A DNA stretch of 64,000 bases from Ascarosepion bandense (Eukaryota; Mollusca; Cephalopoda; Sepiida; Sepiidae). Within the stretch, counting starts at the first letter, position 1. Each line of letters begins with the position of its first letter. Location: positions 2,542,501 to 2,606,500 of the forward strand of contig JBBBDQ010001287.1 of assembly GCA_037127315.1 (NCBI GenBank). Direction: 5' to 3'. Below the pieces are notes generated by a model. It was not told the DNA's origin, made no database searches, and saw nothing but the letters and a program-made list of their open reading frames with translations. Positions 32,584-43,650 of this stretch are shown piece by piece. Position numbers and translations under genes: made by a program.

Positions 32584-33186
32584 CTATATATGGCAGCAGT
32601 ATTTCATGCACGGACAAATGATCGATTTGTACATATTCAGGATGGTTTCAGGTGGGAAAAACTTCCTGGCCTGACACAATGACCCAACCTTCCTAGCAGT
32701 GGATTTAGCTATTGTCTCAATGTAGTGGTTCCCTTTGAGATCAGAAGAGAATCTAAGGCCGGGGAGGAGCAGTGTATTGCTCTCAGGGAGACTCGCTTGG
32801 TCCATGCTTATGGGAGGCAGGAGAGGTTGCCTGTGATGATAGACACACAGCAGCTTCATCTTAGACGCACTGAAATTTACAAGCCACTTTTTACCCCAGT
32901 TCACCACAGAATGTAGATCCTTCTCAAGATCAGCAGCGAGATTTTGTTTGACTGCCACGCCAGGTTTCTTACTGATCCGGGAGTAAATTGTGGTGTCATC
33001 TGCGTATACGCCTACTTGGCTCTTGATCTCATCTGGGAGATCATTTATGAAAATAAGAATGAGCGTCGGGCCTAGGATAGAGACCTGAGGGACACCAGCG
33101 TTTGTACAGTCGGATGTGGAGGCATGCCTATTCAAGACGACCTTCATTATGCTGTTATTTAGAAAAGATTGGATCAGATCAACCAA
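32584..33186 (-). pseudogene. LINE-A reverse transcriptase, 200-codon frame
   Basis: Best-preserved RT in the window: TNAGVPQVSILGPTLILIFI (family GVPQGSVLGP), INDLPDEIKSQVGVYADDTT with the catalytic YADD, LEKDLHSVVNWGKKWLVNFS, thumb region with LLPGLRFSSDL, and it ends MYKSIICPCMKYCCHI. Missing are the N-terminal fingers and, by frameshift, the C-terminal domain. Confidence 0.85.
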
Positions 33187-33438
33187 GCGTCCGGTAATAC
33201 CGTAACCGCGTAGCTTGCATAGAAGGCAAGCGTGCCAAACCCTGTCAAAAGCCTAGGAGATGTCCAGAGCAACAGCACGAGCCGCGCCGAAGTCCTCAAG
33301 ACCTCGAACATATACTTCGTAATGGTTGTTAGCATGTCCACCGTGGACCTGTCAAAGCGGAAGTCATACTGCCTGTCAGAGAAGAGTTTATGGGCAGTAA
33401 GATGTTCAACTATTTCAGCATTAATAATGGCCTCAAAC

Positions 33439-33749
33439 AGTCAGTCAGTTAAGTTCCATACGTGATACACGTTTGGGCGATCATGTCTCGAAAGAGACAT
33501 GACTGACTGGGCAGAAGATTATCCCACAGTAGGTTGCCATTGCTTTCTGCGGTAGACTGGTTGCCAGCCAACGCTATAGAACCCAATCCGTCCTGTTATT
33601 TGACCCATAGCTAGAGGGAAGAGACGGATTAATACCTTTCCCAAGGTTATTTGCGCGTATATGATTGCAACGAATTCAACTGGAATTCGAACTCTGCTCT
33701 CCGATCTCTCGTTCTGAGTCGATATCCACTGGACCACAACGCACATCCT
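33439..33749 (-). mobile_element. SINE-1 inserted in LINE-A
   Basis: Flanked by CTCAAAC duplications (33432-33438 and 33750-33756). B box GTTCGAATTCC intact; A box changed to TGGTCCAGTGG. A separate event from the insertion at 2.7 and 5.7 kb, at a different site in LINE-A. Confidence 0.85.
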
Positions 33750-34069
33750 CTCAAACATTTTCCCGAAATTTGGTAGAAGACTGAGAGGGCGTTAGGAAGC
33801 AAAAAGGCAGTAGTTATACAGTTTAGAGAGAACAGGGGAGAGCCTGGCGTCATTCAGGATTCTCTTGCACTCATTACGAGCAGACGTGAACAGGCGCCTA
33901 TTGTGGTCAGATGACTGTCTCCGAAATAGTCAGAAGTAGTGGTTCTTGTGGGCAATGGCGGCCGAACAGGTGCAGGAAAATCTTCTACCCAGTCAGTGTA
34001 TCACTCATGAAACTAAAGTGACTGAAGAATAAGATTATAAAATAATATCGTGTATTTGTGTATAGTGTG

Positions 34070-34806
34070 CTAGCAGTATAGCCCGGTGTTGCTCGGGTGT
34101 AATGAAAGCTTTAAAACTAATCCATGGACCTGGAGCTCAGACTCTTTGGACGTTGGCACGAAAGACTAAAAAGCAGTAGTTGTTTCCAGTTAAAGCGAAA
34201 CCGTAGACTGAAAGAAAAATCAATGGATGTAAGTCAAATTTTGATTTCCTGGTATCGATATGAAATAAGTTTTTTTCGTCGTAAACTGAATTCTGAAGGC
34301 TAAGTAAGTCCTCTGGGTAAATGGTATCATGGCTGAGACTAAAACCTACAATTATACCTACTTAGAGCCAAACTCGAAGCAAAAACTAAAATAAAAGGGC
34401 TGAAAAAATACAGACATACAGGAAGATAAACAGACACACACACAAACGTCTTGCCTTTATATATATATATAATATCGATTTTCTGCACTACTGTAAGAAC
34501 TGCAATCTTGAAATCTCTGAATATTGTTTCTTATGTCTTTGTGTATGACTGTATCAAATTTGATTAAGATCGGACCACTCCTTCTATATCCCGATTTTTT
34601 CGATTATCGATATTTAACTGGGGTACCTCGACACAAAACCCAGCTAAGAATACTCGCAGACGCTCATAGTACAATTGTGTAAATTTTCAAGAAAATTGGT
34701 TCAGCCGTTTCGGAGTCTATAGGTAACGGACACACACACACACACAGAGAAACACATACATATATACATACACACAGACAAAGTTCAATTTATAAATAAG
34801 TTTATA
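34070..34806 (-). mobile_element. Hel-1 Helitron-like copy, near full length
   Basis: Minus-strand 3' end ACCCGAGCAACACCGGGC then TATACTGCTAG. The next base is C instead of the expected T. Contains both halves, a short (TA)n and (TG)n. Closely related to the 55-kb copy. Confidence 0.7.
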
Positions 34807-35764
34807 TGGAACTGATTTAGAATAGCTATGGCAGAATTTTCGATACTAGTATATTTTAGAATTGGCAGCCGTTTCCGATGTTATCATATCAATTTCATTA
34901 TAATTTAGAATTGACAGATTTAACGGATTTCTTGATACCAGTTGTTGATTATGTCCGCCATAGTTTGAGGATAAAGCACAGCACGTAATCTGTTCAATAA
35001 ACCAACGTCAAAGCTTAATTAACACTACCGAATCAGACACTCTACCGAATCGGATTTGATCGGCAATACTCGGAAAAATATGGCCGCCTTTTGTACAAGT
35101 CGCAATGTTGTAAACCGTTGGAAGATGTAATTTTCATTCCAGTGACGTGTTTTTGCAATCTTTTAACATCCGAATTTTTAATATTGCTATAAAAAGGAAA
35201 AAGTAATACGATATGATGTCATATCTGCCCTCCTGTATGGCAGTGAGTGCTGGAAAATATTTTCAACGATGAAAAAGAGATTTATGCAAAAGAATTGTAG
35301 TTCTACACAAAGATGCTGGTAGTACCCTGAGCCGAAAATGTGAGCAACGACGAATTTTAGTGAAAATGGAAACAAAAAGGTGTTGACCATGTCCACAATA
35401 GTTTATGGATATAGAATACAGCGCAGTACGTAATCTGTTCAATGAAACAACATCAAAGATTAACATTCAGGAGTCAGACACTCTACTGAACCGGATTAGA
35501 TTGGCAATACTCGAAAAAATATGGCCGCCTTATTCACACGCCGCATTGAATATTTTGAGCTTCCTGATTGGTTAAGCTTCCTATTGGTGAACGATAAAAT
35601 GGGTTAGCCTATGATTGCCAGCACAGTATACGTATGTACACAAAAAAAGTCCGAAACTAGTTTCATTAAATTATAAAATTCATAGCTGCGACCAATTTCT
35701 GGAAAACAATTTCATTATAATTTAGAATTAATAGGTTTGAAAAATTTCTTGATACCAGTTTCAT
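34807..35764. other. duplicated 160-bp block around a LINE-B remnant
   Basis: Blocks 34953-35108 and 35388-35555 share GTAATCTGTTCAAT, CAGACACTCTAC and AAAATATGGCCGCCTT. TTCATTATAATTTAGAATT with TTTCTTGATACCAGTT occurs at about 34890 and 35710. Between them 35180-35395 is a decayed LINE-B piece (TGGCAGTGAGTGCTGG). Probably an element that carried LINE-B sequence between its repeats. Confidence 0.55.
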
Positions 35765-35955
35765 GATATTCTTCTGTAGAACCACATTTCTGTTGCTTCT
35801 AGTTTTTCCTTAATCATTGATGATATTGTCCAGCATTCACTACCATTTTGAAGAACTGACATCACATAGAAATCTAGCACTCTCTTCATTGTTTCTAGTG
35901 AAATTTTCCTGTATCTGAATAATTTACTCAGCTTCTGGAATGCGTCATTCGCCAT
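35761..35955 (-). pseudogene. LINE-B C-terminal fragment
   Basis: 64-codon frame MANDAFQKLSKLFRYRKISL, RVLDFYVMSVLQNGSECWTI, ending MWFYRRIS. Conserved C-terminal region after RT in this family. Confidence 0.75.
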
Positions 35956-36481
35956 GCCAACTCGCTTTCGAATCTGTTTCGCACTCTCCGTCTTCTGTTA
36001 GAACACTTACCAGGTATTTAATTTTTTTTCTACCTGCTTGGTTTTAGTATCCCCCGCCTGTAATTGGCATTTTGGGCTCCTCTGTTTGCTGATGACCATG
36101 CATTCGGTTTTCTTGTAGATTATTTGTAGTCCTTTTTCCGACTTTCTTCATATATCTTCTTAAGAATGTTTTGTAGTTTTCTTTCTGTGTCTGTTATCAG
36201 CACTGTATCATCTGCGTATGTTAGGTTGTTCTGATTGTGACCGCTGATGAGAGATCCTGGCATAACTTCTAGGGTCCTTATAATAGTCTCGCTGTACAAG
36301 TTGAATAGATCCGGTGAAAAGACACATCCTTGTTTTACATATCTGCTGAATTTGTTGTCTGTCCTTAGTTTGCTGCCAGTAGAGTTTCGTGATTTTTATG
36401 TCGTTCCCGAATATTTCGAGGTTGCTCTGCCTTTCTATCATATCTTGGTAGCGTATTTTGTCGAATGCCTTTCGATTGTTT
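35765..36481 (-). mobile_element. LINE-B, 3' part of an interrupted copy
   Basis: Minus strand: FGNDIKITKLYWQQ, the catalytic TYADDTVLITDTE (36182-36226), LEATEMWFYRR at the end. The copy resumes at 38191 after a LINE-A insertion. The 3' end with the (GAA)n tail is missing. Confidence 0.8.
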
Positions 36482-38190
36482 GTTTTTAATCATTTCACTC
36501 CAAGCAAAGCATATCACTAGCACATGTTACGCAGGGGGTTACATGGGGGAAGTGATGAGAAAGAGTGGTTAGGGGGTTACATAGGGTAAAGTGATGAGAA
36601 AGAGGGGTTAGAGGGTTACATAGGGGAAAGTGATGAGAAAGAATGGTTAGGGGGTTACATATGAGAAAGTGATGAGAAAGAGTGTTTAGGGGGTTACATA
36701 GGGGAAAGTGATGAGAAAGAGTGGTTAGGGGGTTACATATGAGAAAGTGATGAGAAAGGATGGTTAGGGGGTTACATAGAGGAAAGTGATGAGAAAGAGT
36801 GGTTAGGGGGTTACATAGGGGAAAGTGATGAGAAAGAATGGTTAGGGGGTTACATAGGGGAAAGTGATGAGAAAGAGTGGTTAAGGGGTTACATAGGGGA
36901 AGTGATGAGAAAGAGTGTTTAGGGGGTTACATAGGGGAAAGTGATGAGAAAGAGTGGTTAGGGGGTTACATATGAGAAAGTGATGAGAAAGGATGGTTAG
37001 GGGGTTACATAGAGGAAAGTGATGAGAAAGAGTGGTTAGGGGGTTACATAGAGGAAAGTGATGAGAAAGAGTGGTTAGGGGGTTACATAGGGGAAAGTGA
37101 TGAGAAAGAGTGGTTAGGGGGTTACATAGAGGAAAGTGATGAGAAAGAGTGGTTAGGGGTTACATAGGGGAAAGTGATGAGAAAGAGTGGTTAGGGGGTT
37201 GCATAGGGGAAAGTGATGAGAAAGGATGGTTAGGGGGTTACATAGGGGAAAGTGATGAGAAAGGATGGTTAGGGGGTTACATAGGGGAAAGTGATGAGAA
37301 AGAGTTGTTAGGGGGTTGCATAGGGGAAAGTGATGAGAAAGGATGGTTAGGGGGTTACATAGGGGAAAGTGATGAGAAAGAGTTGTTAGGGGGTTGCATA
37401 GGGGAAAGTGATGAGAAAGAGTGGTTAGGGGGTTACATAGGGGAAAGTGATGAGAAAGAGTGGTTAGGGGGTTACATAGAGGAAAGTGATGAGAAAGAGT
37501 GGTTAGAGGGTTACATAGGGGAAAGTGATGAGAAAGAGCGGTTAGGGGGGGTTACATAGAGGAAAGTGATGAGAAAGAGTGGTTAGGGGGTTACATAGGG
37601 GAAAGTGATGAGAAAGAGTTGTTAGGGGGTTGCATAGGGGAAAGTGATGAGAAAGAGTGGTTAGGGGGTTGCATAGGGGAAAGTGATGAGAAAGAGTGGT
37701 TAGGGGGTTACATAGGGGAAAGTGATGAGAAAGAGTGGTTAGGGGGTTACATAGAGGAAAGTGATGAGAAAGAGTGGTTAGGGGGTTACATAGGGGAAAG
37801 TGATGAGAAAGAGTGGTTAGGGGGTTGCATAGGGGAAAGTGATGAGAAAGAGTGGTTAGGGGGTTACATAGGGGAAAGTGATGAGAAAGAGTGGTTAGGG
37901 GGTTACATAGAGGAAAGTGATGAGAAAGAGTGGTTAGGGGTTTACATAGGGGAAGTGATGAGAAAGAGTGGTTAGGGGGTTACATAGGGGAAAGTGATGA
38001 GAAAAAGTGGCTTGAGAAAGGAAATGTCAGAAGGAGGGTGATAGACGGGTAAGGATACCGAGGATGAGGGTTGGGTAGATGAGAAGAGTTTTTGAGAGAA
38101 TGTGTGCAAGTTAATATGTTAGGAGGTGTCTACTGACCTTTACATTTAAACTCATGGAGATTGTAGCTGCCGGGGAAGCAATTAAAACAT
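36482..38190 (-). mobile_element. LINE-A 3' fragment expanded by a UTR minisatellite
   Basis: Minus strand: starts in CGGCAGCTACAATCTCCATG (the GCTACAATCTCCAGG region of the 15-kb copy), follows the UTR to CCTATCACCCTCCTTCTGAC, then 1.5 kb of 39-bp repeats, then the last bases of the LINE-A 3' end (TGGAGTGAAATGATT). Inserted in LINE-B. Confidence 0.85.
36535..38008. repeat. 39-bp minisatellite derived from the LINE-A 3' UTR
   Basis: About 37 units of GGGGGTTACATAGGGGAAAG + TGATGAGAAAGAGTGGTTA. Reverse complemented, the unit matches the single-copy UTR stretch CTAACCACTCCTTCTCTTTA + CCTTCCCCTATGTAGCCCC at 15.5 and 20.6 kb. Because 39 is 13 codons, the array reads as a 13-residue repeat (GYIGESDEKEWLG) in two long plus-strand frames; this is not a protein gene. 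Variants (GAGG for GGGG, GATGG for GTGG) recur in blocks, indicating multi-unit duplications. Confidence 0.9.
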
Positions 38191-38734
38191 AGATGCACGT
38201 CTTTCTTCATTTGTATTGCCCTTTTCTGATAGCATCCTAATAATAAATATTGCATTCCTTGTCTCAGTGTCTTTGACAAAACCAGACTGTTCATATTTTA
38301 TTTCTGTCTTGATTCTGTTTGACGCTCTATTCATCAGGATTCGAATGATGAGTTCTGTTATGTGGCTCATTAAATTGATTGTATGGTGGAGTTTGCATTC
38401 CTTTGCACCTGGCTTCTTAGGCAGAGCTATGAAAATTGATTTGCTTAGGTTGTTTGGTATTACACCACTGTTGTAGATCTCATTAATTATTTTTTGCAAT
38501 TTTCTCTATGTTGAAATTATCTGAAGCTGTTAGCATTTCTATTGCAATGCCGTCCAGCTGCTGTGTTTCTGTTCAGTTTGGCCATTGCAGCTTCCACTTC
38601 GGATTTTAATGTTTCCGGTCCGTCGGTATTTTTGTTTATTGTTGGTTGCTCTCTTTCTTTCGTGGAAGAAATATTTTATATATAATCTCATCGCTGTAGT
38701 ATTTCCTTCTGGAATAGAGAGTTTTAGTTTTCGT
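38191..38734 (-). pseudogene. LINE-B reverse transcriptase N-terminal part
   Basis: Minus strand frame 38499-38182: IINEIYNSGVIPNNLSKSIF, IALPKKPGAKECKLHHTINL, MSHITELIIRILMNRASNRI, YEQSGFVKDTETRNAIFI. This is the RT fingers region of RTE/L1-type elements; the family usually has FGFVKGKGTRNAIF. It belongs to the copy at 35765-36481, split by LINE-A. Confidence 0.8.
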
Positions 38735-39181
38735 TTTTTTTTTTTTTTTTTTTTTTTGATAATTTCACTCCAAGCAAGGCGGTACCGCCACTGATATGCA
38801 AGGGGCTACATAAGAGAGTTAAAGTTTTAGGCAGGAGGAGAGTGAAGATAAATACGAATCAGCTAAAGGGGTGAAAAAGAAAGGGCAAGAGCAGGATATT
38901 CACACAGGAGTGAAAACAGTTACGAAGGTAGAGAAAAAGAAAAAAGAACGAGATACACGGGGTGATGTGCAACGGGCTAGAGTTCAGGTGATAACAGATG
39001 GGAATTGACTTTGCACTTAAGTTCCTGGAGGTTGTAGCTATCAAGAAAGCATGTATATTGAATGGAGCTCCACAGGCGGGAAGCTCGAGGAAAGAAGCTG
39101 CAGGAGTAGAATTTTCGCCTGCATTTGGTTGAAGTAACTGTAAAAGGGTGGGACCATGATGCTAGTCTGGTTGCCGGAGTA
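38735..39181 (-). mobile_element. LINE-A 3' fragment
   Basis: A run of about 22 T's (poly(A) tail on the minus strand), conserved 3' end GCAAGGCGGTACCGCCACTG, UTR and the end of the C-terminal domain, cut at 39181 by Hel-1 sequence. Confidence 0.8.
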
Positions 39182-39453
39182 ATATCGTTTCTTATGTCTT
39201 TGTCTATGAGTGTATCAGATTTAATTAAAATCGGACCGCTCCTTTAACTCGATTTTGTCGATTGTCGATTTTCTATATTTTTCGGGGGTACCTGGACACA
39301 AAACCTAGCTAAGAACACTCGCAGACGCTTATAGTACAACTGTGTAAATTTTCAAGAAAATGGGTTCAGCCGTTTCGGAGTCTATATGTAACGGACACAC
39401 ACTGACAGACACATACACAGACAAAGTTCCATTTATAAATAAGTTTAGATAGA
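39182..39453 (-). mobile_element. Hel-1 left half only
   Basis: Minus strand starts TCTATCTAAACTTATTTATA after A, as expected for a Helitron 5' end, then the CCGAAACGGCTGAACC block and on to ATAAGAAACGATATTAC. The right half is missing. Confidence 0.7.
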
Positions 39454-39469
39454 TATATACTCCATAGAT

Positions 39470-39800
39470 AAGGATGCTGGTAAAGTGATTGTCTCCCAAT
39501 ACCTCTCTAGTAAGTATCTAAGTTCTCATGCTATCCTTTACAAGAGCCAGATCCGTCCAAAAAATAGAGTGGTGGTAGCATACCTAGGAAGGAGTTACCC
39601 AGACCTCAATTTCCAAACTTGATAGAGTTCAAAACCATCTCCGAGTTCTTGGTGGAGAAGGATTCTTTTCCGTGCGCCAACCTCTTTATCACCGGCGAGA
39701 TATTTCTCTATCTTCTCTATTGCTATTGCTATCGAAAATGCTCAGACGAACTGCAATACCTCTTGCCACCAAATCTAACCTGCAAGACTAACATCCGCTA
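39470..39800 (+). pseudogene. related LINE C-terminal domain fragment
   Basis: In alternating frames: ILYKSQIRPK, SISKLDRVQNHLRVL, HRRDISLSSL and CSDELQYLLPP. Same domain order as LINE-A (LDKVQRRV, HRRDVASL, CSDEL), but diverged enough to be a separate subfamily. Several frameshifts. Confidence 0.6.
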
Positions 39801-40004
39801 AGACTCTCGTAAAATAAGAAACCACCAAAATTACCTCCGTATTTTATTAGTACACATTTCAACACAACAATAGTAAAAAAAATCAGTATTATAACAATGA
39901 GACAATCAGAATAAAGGAATTTGTCATATTAATATCATTTTAATATATGAAACTATTTAGAAGTTGTAGAATTTAAAAAAATAAAACCATTACTTTATAA
40001 AAAA
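39801..40004. other. unassigned AT-rich sequence
   Basis: No feature recognised; lies between the LINE fragment and the satellite. Confidence 0.5.
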
Positions 40005-41655
40005 AAAAACCTAGGCTGCATCCAATATTAGCCCAAAAGTTTATTCAGCCTTGTGCTCTAAGCTGCAGCCTATTATAGCCTAAATGAATCGTCGGCATTG
40101 TATCCCAAGCTGCAGCCTATACTAGCCTAAATAAATATTCGGCCTTGCGGTCTAGGCTACAATCTATTCTAGCCTAAAGGATTATTCGGCCCTTTGCTCT
40201 AAGCTGCAGCCTATACTAACCTAAAGGGTTATTTGGCCCTGTGAAGTCAGATGCAGCCTATACTAGCCTAAATGATTATTTGGTCTTGTGCCCTAGGCTG
40301 CAACACATTCTATAGTAAAGGAATATTTAGCAAAGTGACCTAGGCTGCAGCCCATACTAGCCTAAATGATTAGTCGTCCTTGGGAACTAGGCTGCAGCCT
40401 ATACTAGCCTAAATGATAATGCGACCTTGTGCCCTAAGCTGCAACCTATTCTAACCTAAACGAGTATTATGCCCTGTGCCCTAGGTTGCGGTCAATTGTC
40501 AACTAAAAGCTTTTTTGGCCTAGTGCCCTAGGCTGCAGCCTATACAACCCTAAAATAATTATTCAGCTCTGTACTTTCAGCTTCAATCTATATATTATGA
40601 CCTAAAGGATTATTCGACTTTGTACTTTCGGCTGCAACCTATTCCTAGCCTAAAGGATTATTTGTCTTTGTGCTCCAAGCTGCAGTCTATACTAGCGTAA
40701 AGGATTATTCGGCCTTGTGCCCTAGGCTGCAACCTATACTAGCCTAAAGGATTATTTGTCTTTGTGCCCCAAGCTGCAGTCTATACTAGCATAAAGGATT
40801 ATTCGGCCTTGTGCCCTAGGCTGCAACTTATCCTACCTTAAAGGATTATTTGTCTCTGTGCGCCAAGCTGCAATCTATTCTAGCCTAAAGGATTTTTCAG
40901 ACTTGTGATTTAGGCTGAAACATTTTCTAGCGTAAATGATTATTCTGACCTGTACCTCAAGCTGCAGTCTATACTAGCATAAAGATTATTAGGTATTGTG
41001 CCCTAGACTGCAGCCTATTCAAGCATAAATGATTATTTGGCCCTGTGCTCTAGGCTGCAGCCTATACAAGTCTAAAGGATTATTCAGCCATGTACCCTCA
41101 GCTGCAGCCTATATATAATAACCTAAAGGATTATTCAGCCTTGTGCCCTGGACTGCAACCTATTCTAGCCTTGTACCCTGGACAGCAACCTATTCTAGCC
41201 TAAAGGGTTATTTATGCAGCAGGCAATTCTAGTCTAAATATATTTTGGCCCCTGGCTGCACACTAAGCTAGCCTAACGAATTTTTTGGCCTTGTGTCCTA
41301 AGCTGTAACCTATTCTACTTTAAAAGGTTATTAGGCCCTGTGTTCTAGGCTGTAGTCTATTCTAGCCTCAATAATTATTTGGTCTGGTGCCATAGACTGC
41401 AACCTATACAAACCTAAATAGTTATTCAGCCTTTTACCCTTAGATGAAGTCTATATATAATAACTTTAAATAATTATTTAGCCTTGTGCCCTAGGCAGCA
41501 ACCTATTATAGCCTAAAGGAATAGTTGGCACTGTATCCCCAGCTACAGCCTATACTAGCCAAAAGAAATATTCGGCCTTGCGGTCGAGGCTTCAGTCTAT
41601 TATAGCCTAAAAGATTATTTGGGCCTGTGCCCAATGCTGCAGCCTATATACGCCT
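40005..41655. repeat. 47-bp diverged satellite
   Basis: About 35 units of the type CTAGGCTGCAGCCTATACTA + GCCTAAAGGATTATTCGGCC + TTGTGCC. Each unit has a small palindrome, GGCTGCAGCC. Units are diverged (older array), with occasional 60-base units where TATATAATAAC was added. No reading frame runs through it. Confidence 0.9.
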
Positions 41656-41869
41656 GAAAAAACAAATATTAATAAAAAACAAATATTTATATATATATAC
41701 ATAATATGGTAGGCATACCTCACAGGAATCCTTTCCAGAAATACCCCAGATAGTTAACAAGATGAAGATACAACAAAGGTCCTATCATTATGTGGCAATA
41801 TTTTTTGGGAGGGATATATGAGAGTAATTTTTTTACAAAAAATATATATGAACTTAGCTCCTTGGTGCT

Positions 41870-42190
41870 TACTATATATGAATTTACTCGAGCAACAAGA
41901 TTAGCAATTAGGTCCCACCCTTTTACTGTGAAACCAATAAAATATAAACGCGAATCCTACTCCATCAGCTTCTTTTCTCGCACTTCCCGCCTGTGGAATT
42001 TGCTTCTATTTTCTTGCTTTTCCGACAGCTATAATCTCCAAGAATTTAAATGCAAAGTCAACAGTCATTTATCTCACTAAACTTCATCATCTCTCTCATG
42101 ATCCTTTCTCCGTCCACTTCCATCAGTATTCTCATCCTTCTCTTAACCACTTTCTGACACCCCCATAACAAGTCACTCTTTCTCATAACT
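41870..42190 (+). mobile_element. LINE-A 3' fragment
   Basis: Frame ends EFTRATRLAIRSHPFTVKPI, FFSRTSRLWNLLLFSC, NLQEFKCKVNSHLSH, then part of the UTR. Broken by SINE-1 at 42200. Confidence 0.8.
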
Positions 42191-42199
42191 TTAACAGAT

Positions 42200-42430
42200 A
42201 CGGTGGATATGAAGCATGTATTCATTGCATTCACTTATGCGCAAATACCCTTAAGAAAGATATTAGTTCATCCCTTCCCTCCAAATAACAGGAGAGGTTG
42301 GGTTCTATAGCCTTGGTTGGCAATCAGTCCACCGCAGAAAGTAATGGCAAACTACTGCGGGAAAATCCAGTCAGTCATGTCTCTTTCAAGACATGATTGC
42401 CCAAACGTGTATCACGTATGGCACTTAACT
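42200..42430 (+). mobile_element. SINE-1, head lost
   Basis: Only a trace of the tRNA-like head (GGTGGATATG); body from CATTCACTTATGCGCAAATA to GTATGGCACTTAACT present. Confidence 0.75.
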
Positions 42431-42496
42431 AAAGTGTCCTTAAAGTATAAATTGACGCAAAAGACAAAGTTTGGAAAATACTAGAAGAAGATGAAG

Positions 42497-42848
42497 ACAC
42501 CCTTTTACTGTGAAACCAATAAAATATAAACGCGAATCCTACTCCATCAGCTTCTTTCTCGCACTTCACGCCTGTGGAATTCCCTTCCATTTACTTGCTT
42601 CCCCGACAGCTACAATCTTCAAGAATTTAAATGTAAAGTCAAGAGCCATCTCCTATCTCACTGACACGCACGCACCCTTCTCTTTCTCATGCTCCTTTGT
42701 CCGTCCACTCAACTCTCATCAGTATTCTCATCCTTCTCTTATCCACATCCTTGACACCCCCTATAACCTGTCACACTTTATCATAAATTTTCTATGTAAC
42801 ACTCTGCGCACCTGTGGCAGTAAACTGCCTTGATTGGGGCAAAATGAT
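42497..42848 (+). mobile_element. LINE-A 3' fragment, second copy
   Basis: Starts CACCCTTTTACTGTGAAACC, nearly identical to the start region of the copy at 41.9 kb, and continues to a complete 3' end GTGGCAGTAAACTGCCTTGA. Followed by (TA)n in place of poly(A). Confidence 0.8.
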
Positions 42849-42869
42849 TATATATATATATATATATAG

Positions 42870-43315
42870 TTATCCGCAGATCTGTTTCACTGTATATATA
42901 TATATAGTCGCCCGATATATTTGATTCACTGTATCACAGCTCATCAGTACGGTTAGACATCCGATTGCTTTTTACCCAGGATGGAAACCCGACCGAATTG
43001 GCCTCAGTCGGCGATTCTACCTCTGAGCTATGGGCGATCGGTAGAAGGAGGCACACTTTTTATAGCGTACATTATTATTAGACACACGCCCAATAGATGA
43101 GAGTGTTCTAATTAATTGCTGGAATGAACGATTATTAGATACTAGAGTAGCTACTCTTTTTCAAAGTCTACCATTCTTCCAGAGTGCTCAATCAGGGTAT
43201 GAGAGCGTAAATAGTCATCTACAGACAGATCTGTTTCGATGTATCACAGCTCATCAAGACACCCGATTGCTTTTTACCCAGGATAGAAACCTAACCGATT
43301 GGCGTCAGTTGACGA
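42870..43315 (-). mobile_element. SINE-2, one copy plus a second partial copy
   Basis: Minus strand: A box ATAGCTCAGAGGTAGAATC, B-box region GGGTTTCCATCCTGGG, then GATGAGCTGTGATAC and CAGATCTG. A second head-less copy occupies 43200-43315. A separate tRNA-derived SINE family from SINE-1. Could be related to known octopus SINE families, which I cannot check. Confidence 0.7.
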
Positions 43316-43578
43316 CAAAGAAAGAGAGACAGACAGAAAGAGAAAAAGAGAGGCAATGAAAGAGGTGGGGAGAGAGATAGAAAAAGAGAGAAACACAGAT
43401 AGAGAGAGAGAGAGAGAGAGAAAAAAACAGACAGAAAGAGAAAGAGATGGGCTATAAGAAAGAGGGAAGAGAGATAGAAAAAGAGAGAAACACAGATAGA
43501 GAGCGAGGGAAAGACAGAAAGAGGAAGAGAGGGGCAATGAGAGAGGGGAAAGCGAGATAGAAAAAGAGAGAAACTTAG

Positions 43579-43618
<40 letters not shown>

Positions 43619-43650
43619 TGAGAGATAGAGAGAGACAGAGAGAGAACACT
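43316..43650. repeat. GA-rich tandem repeat (about 110 bp)
   Basis: Three units containing GAGAGATAGAAAAAGAGAGA + AACACAGATAGAGAG, with (GA)n and (GATA)n at the right end. Confidence 0.8.

Larger units (their letters stand above)
31853..33990 (-). mobile_element. LINE-A, long copy with duplicated 3' UTR and SINE-1 insertion
   Basis: Minus strand: poly(T) and 3' end at 31853, UTR, then a second partial UTR copy (32125-32240 repeats about 32000-32110), decayed C-terminal domain, RT frame, SINE-1 at 33439-33749, and upstream RT or linker sequence to about 33990. The UTR tandem copy is specific to this insertion. Confidence 0.8.

Noticed and set aside
37149..37975. Two long open frames with a 13-residue repeat (GYIGESDEKEWLG)
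   Set aside because: They are translations of the 39-base minisatellite; the frame stays open only because the period is a multiple of three and the unit lacks a stop.
36535..38008. Possible CRISPR array
   Set aside because: Units are head to tail without unique spacers, in a eukaryotic, retrotransposon-derived context.
41700..41830. Similarity of TTTCCAGAAATACCCC blocks at 41.7 and 49.2 kb as a small DNA transposon
   Set aside because: Shared block is only about 20 bases with poor extension; not enough to define an element.
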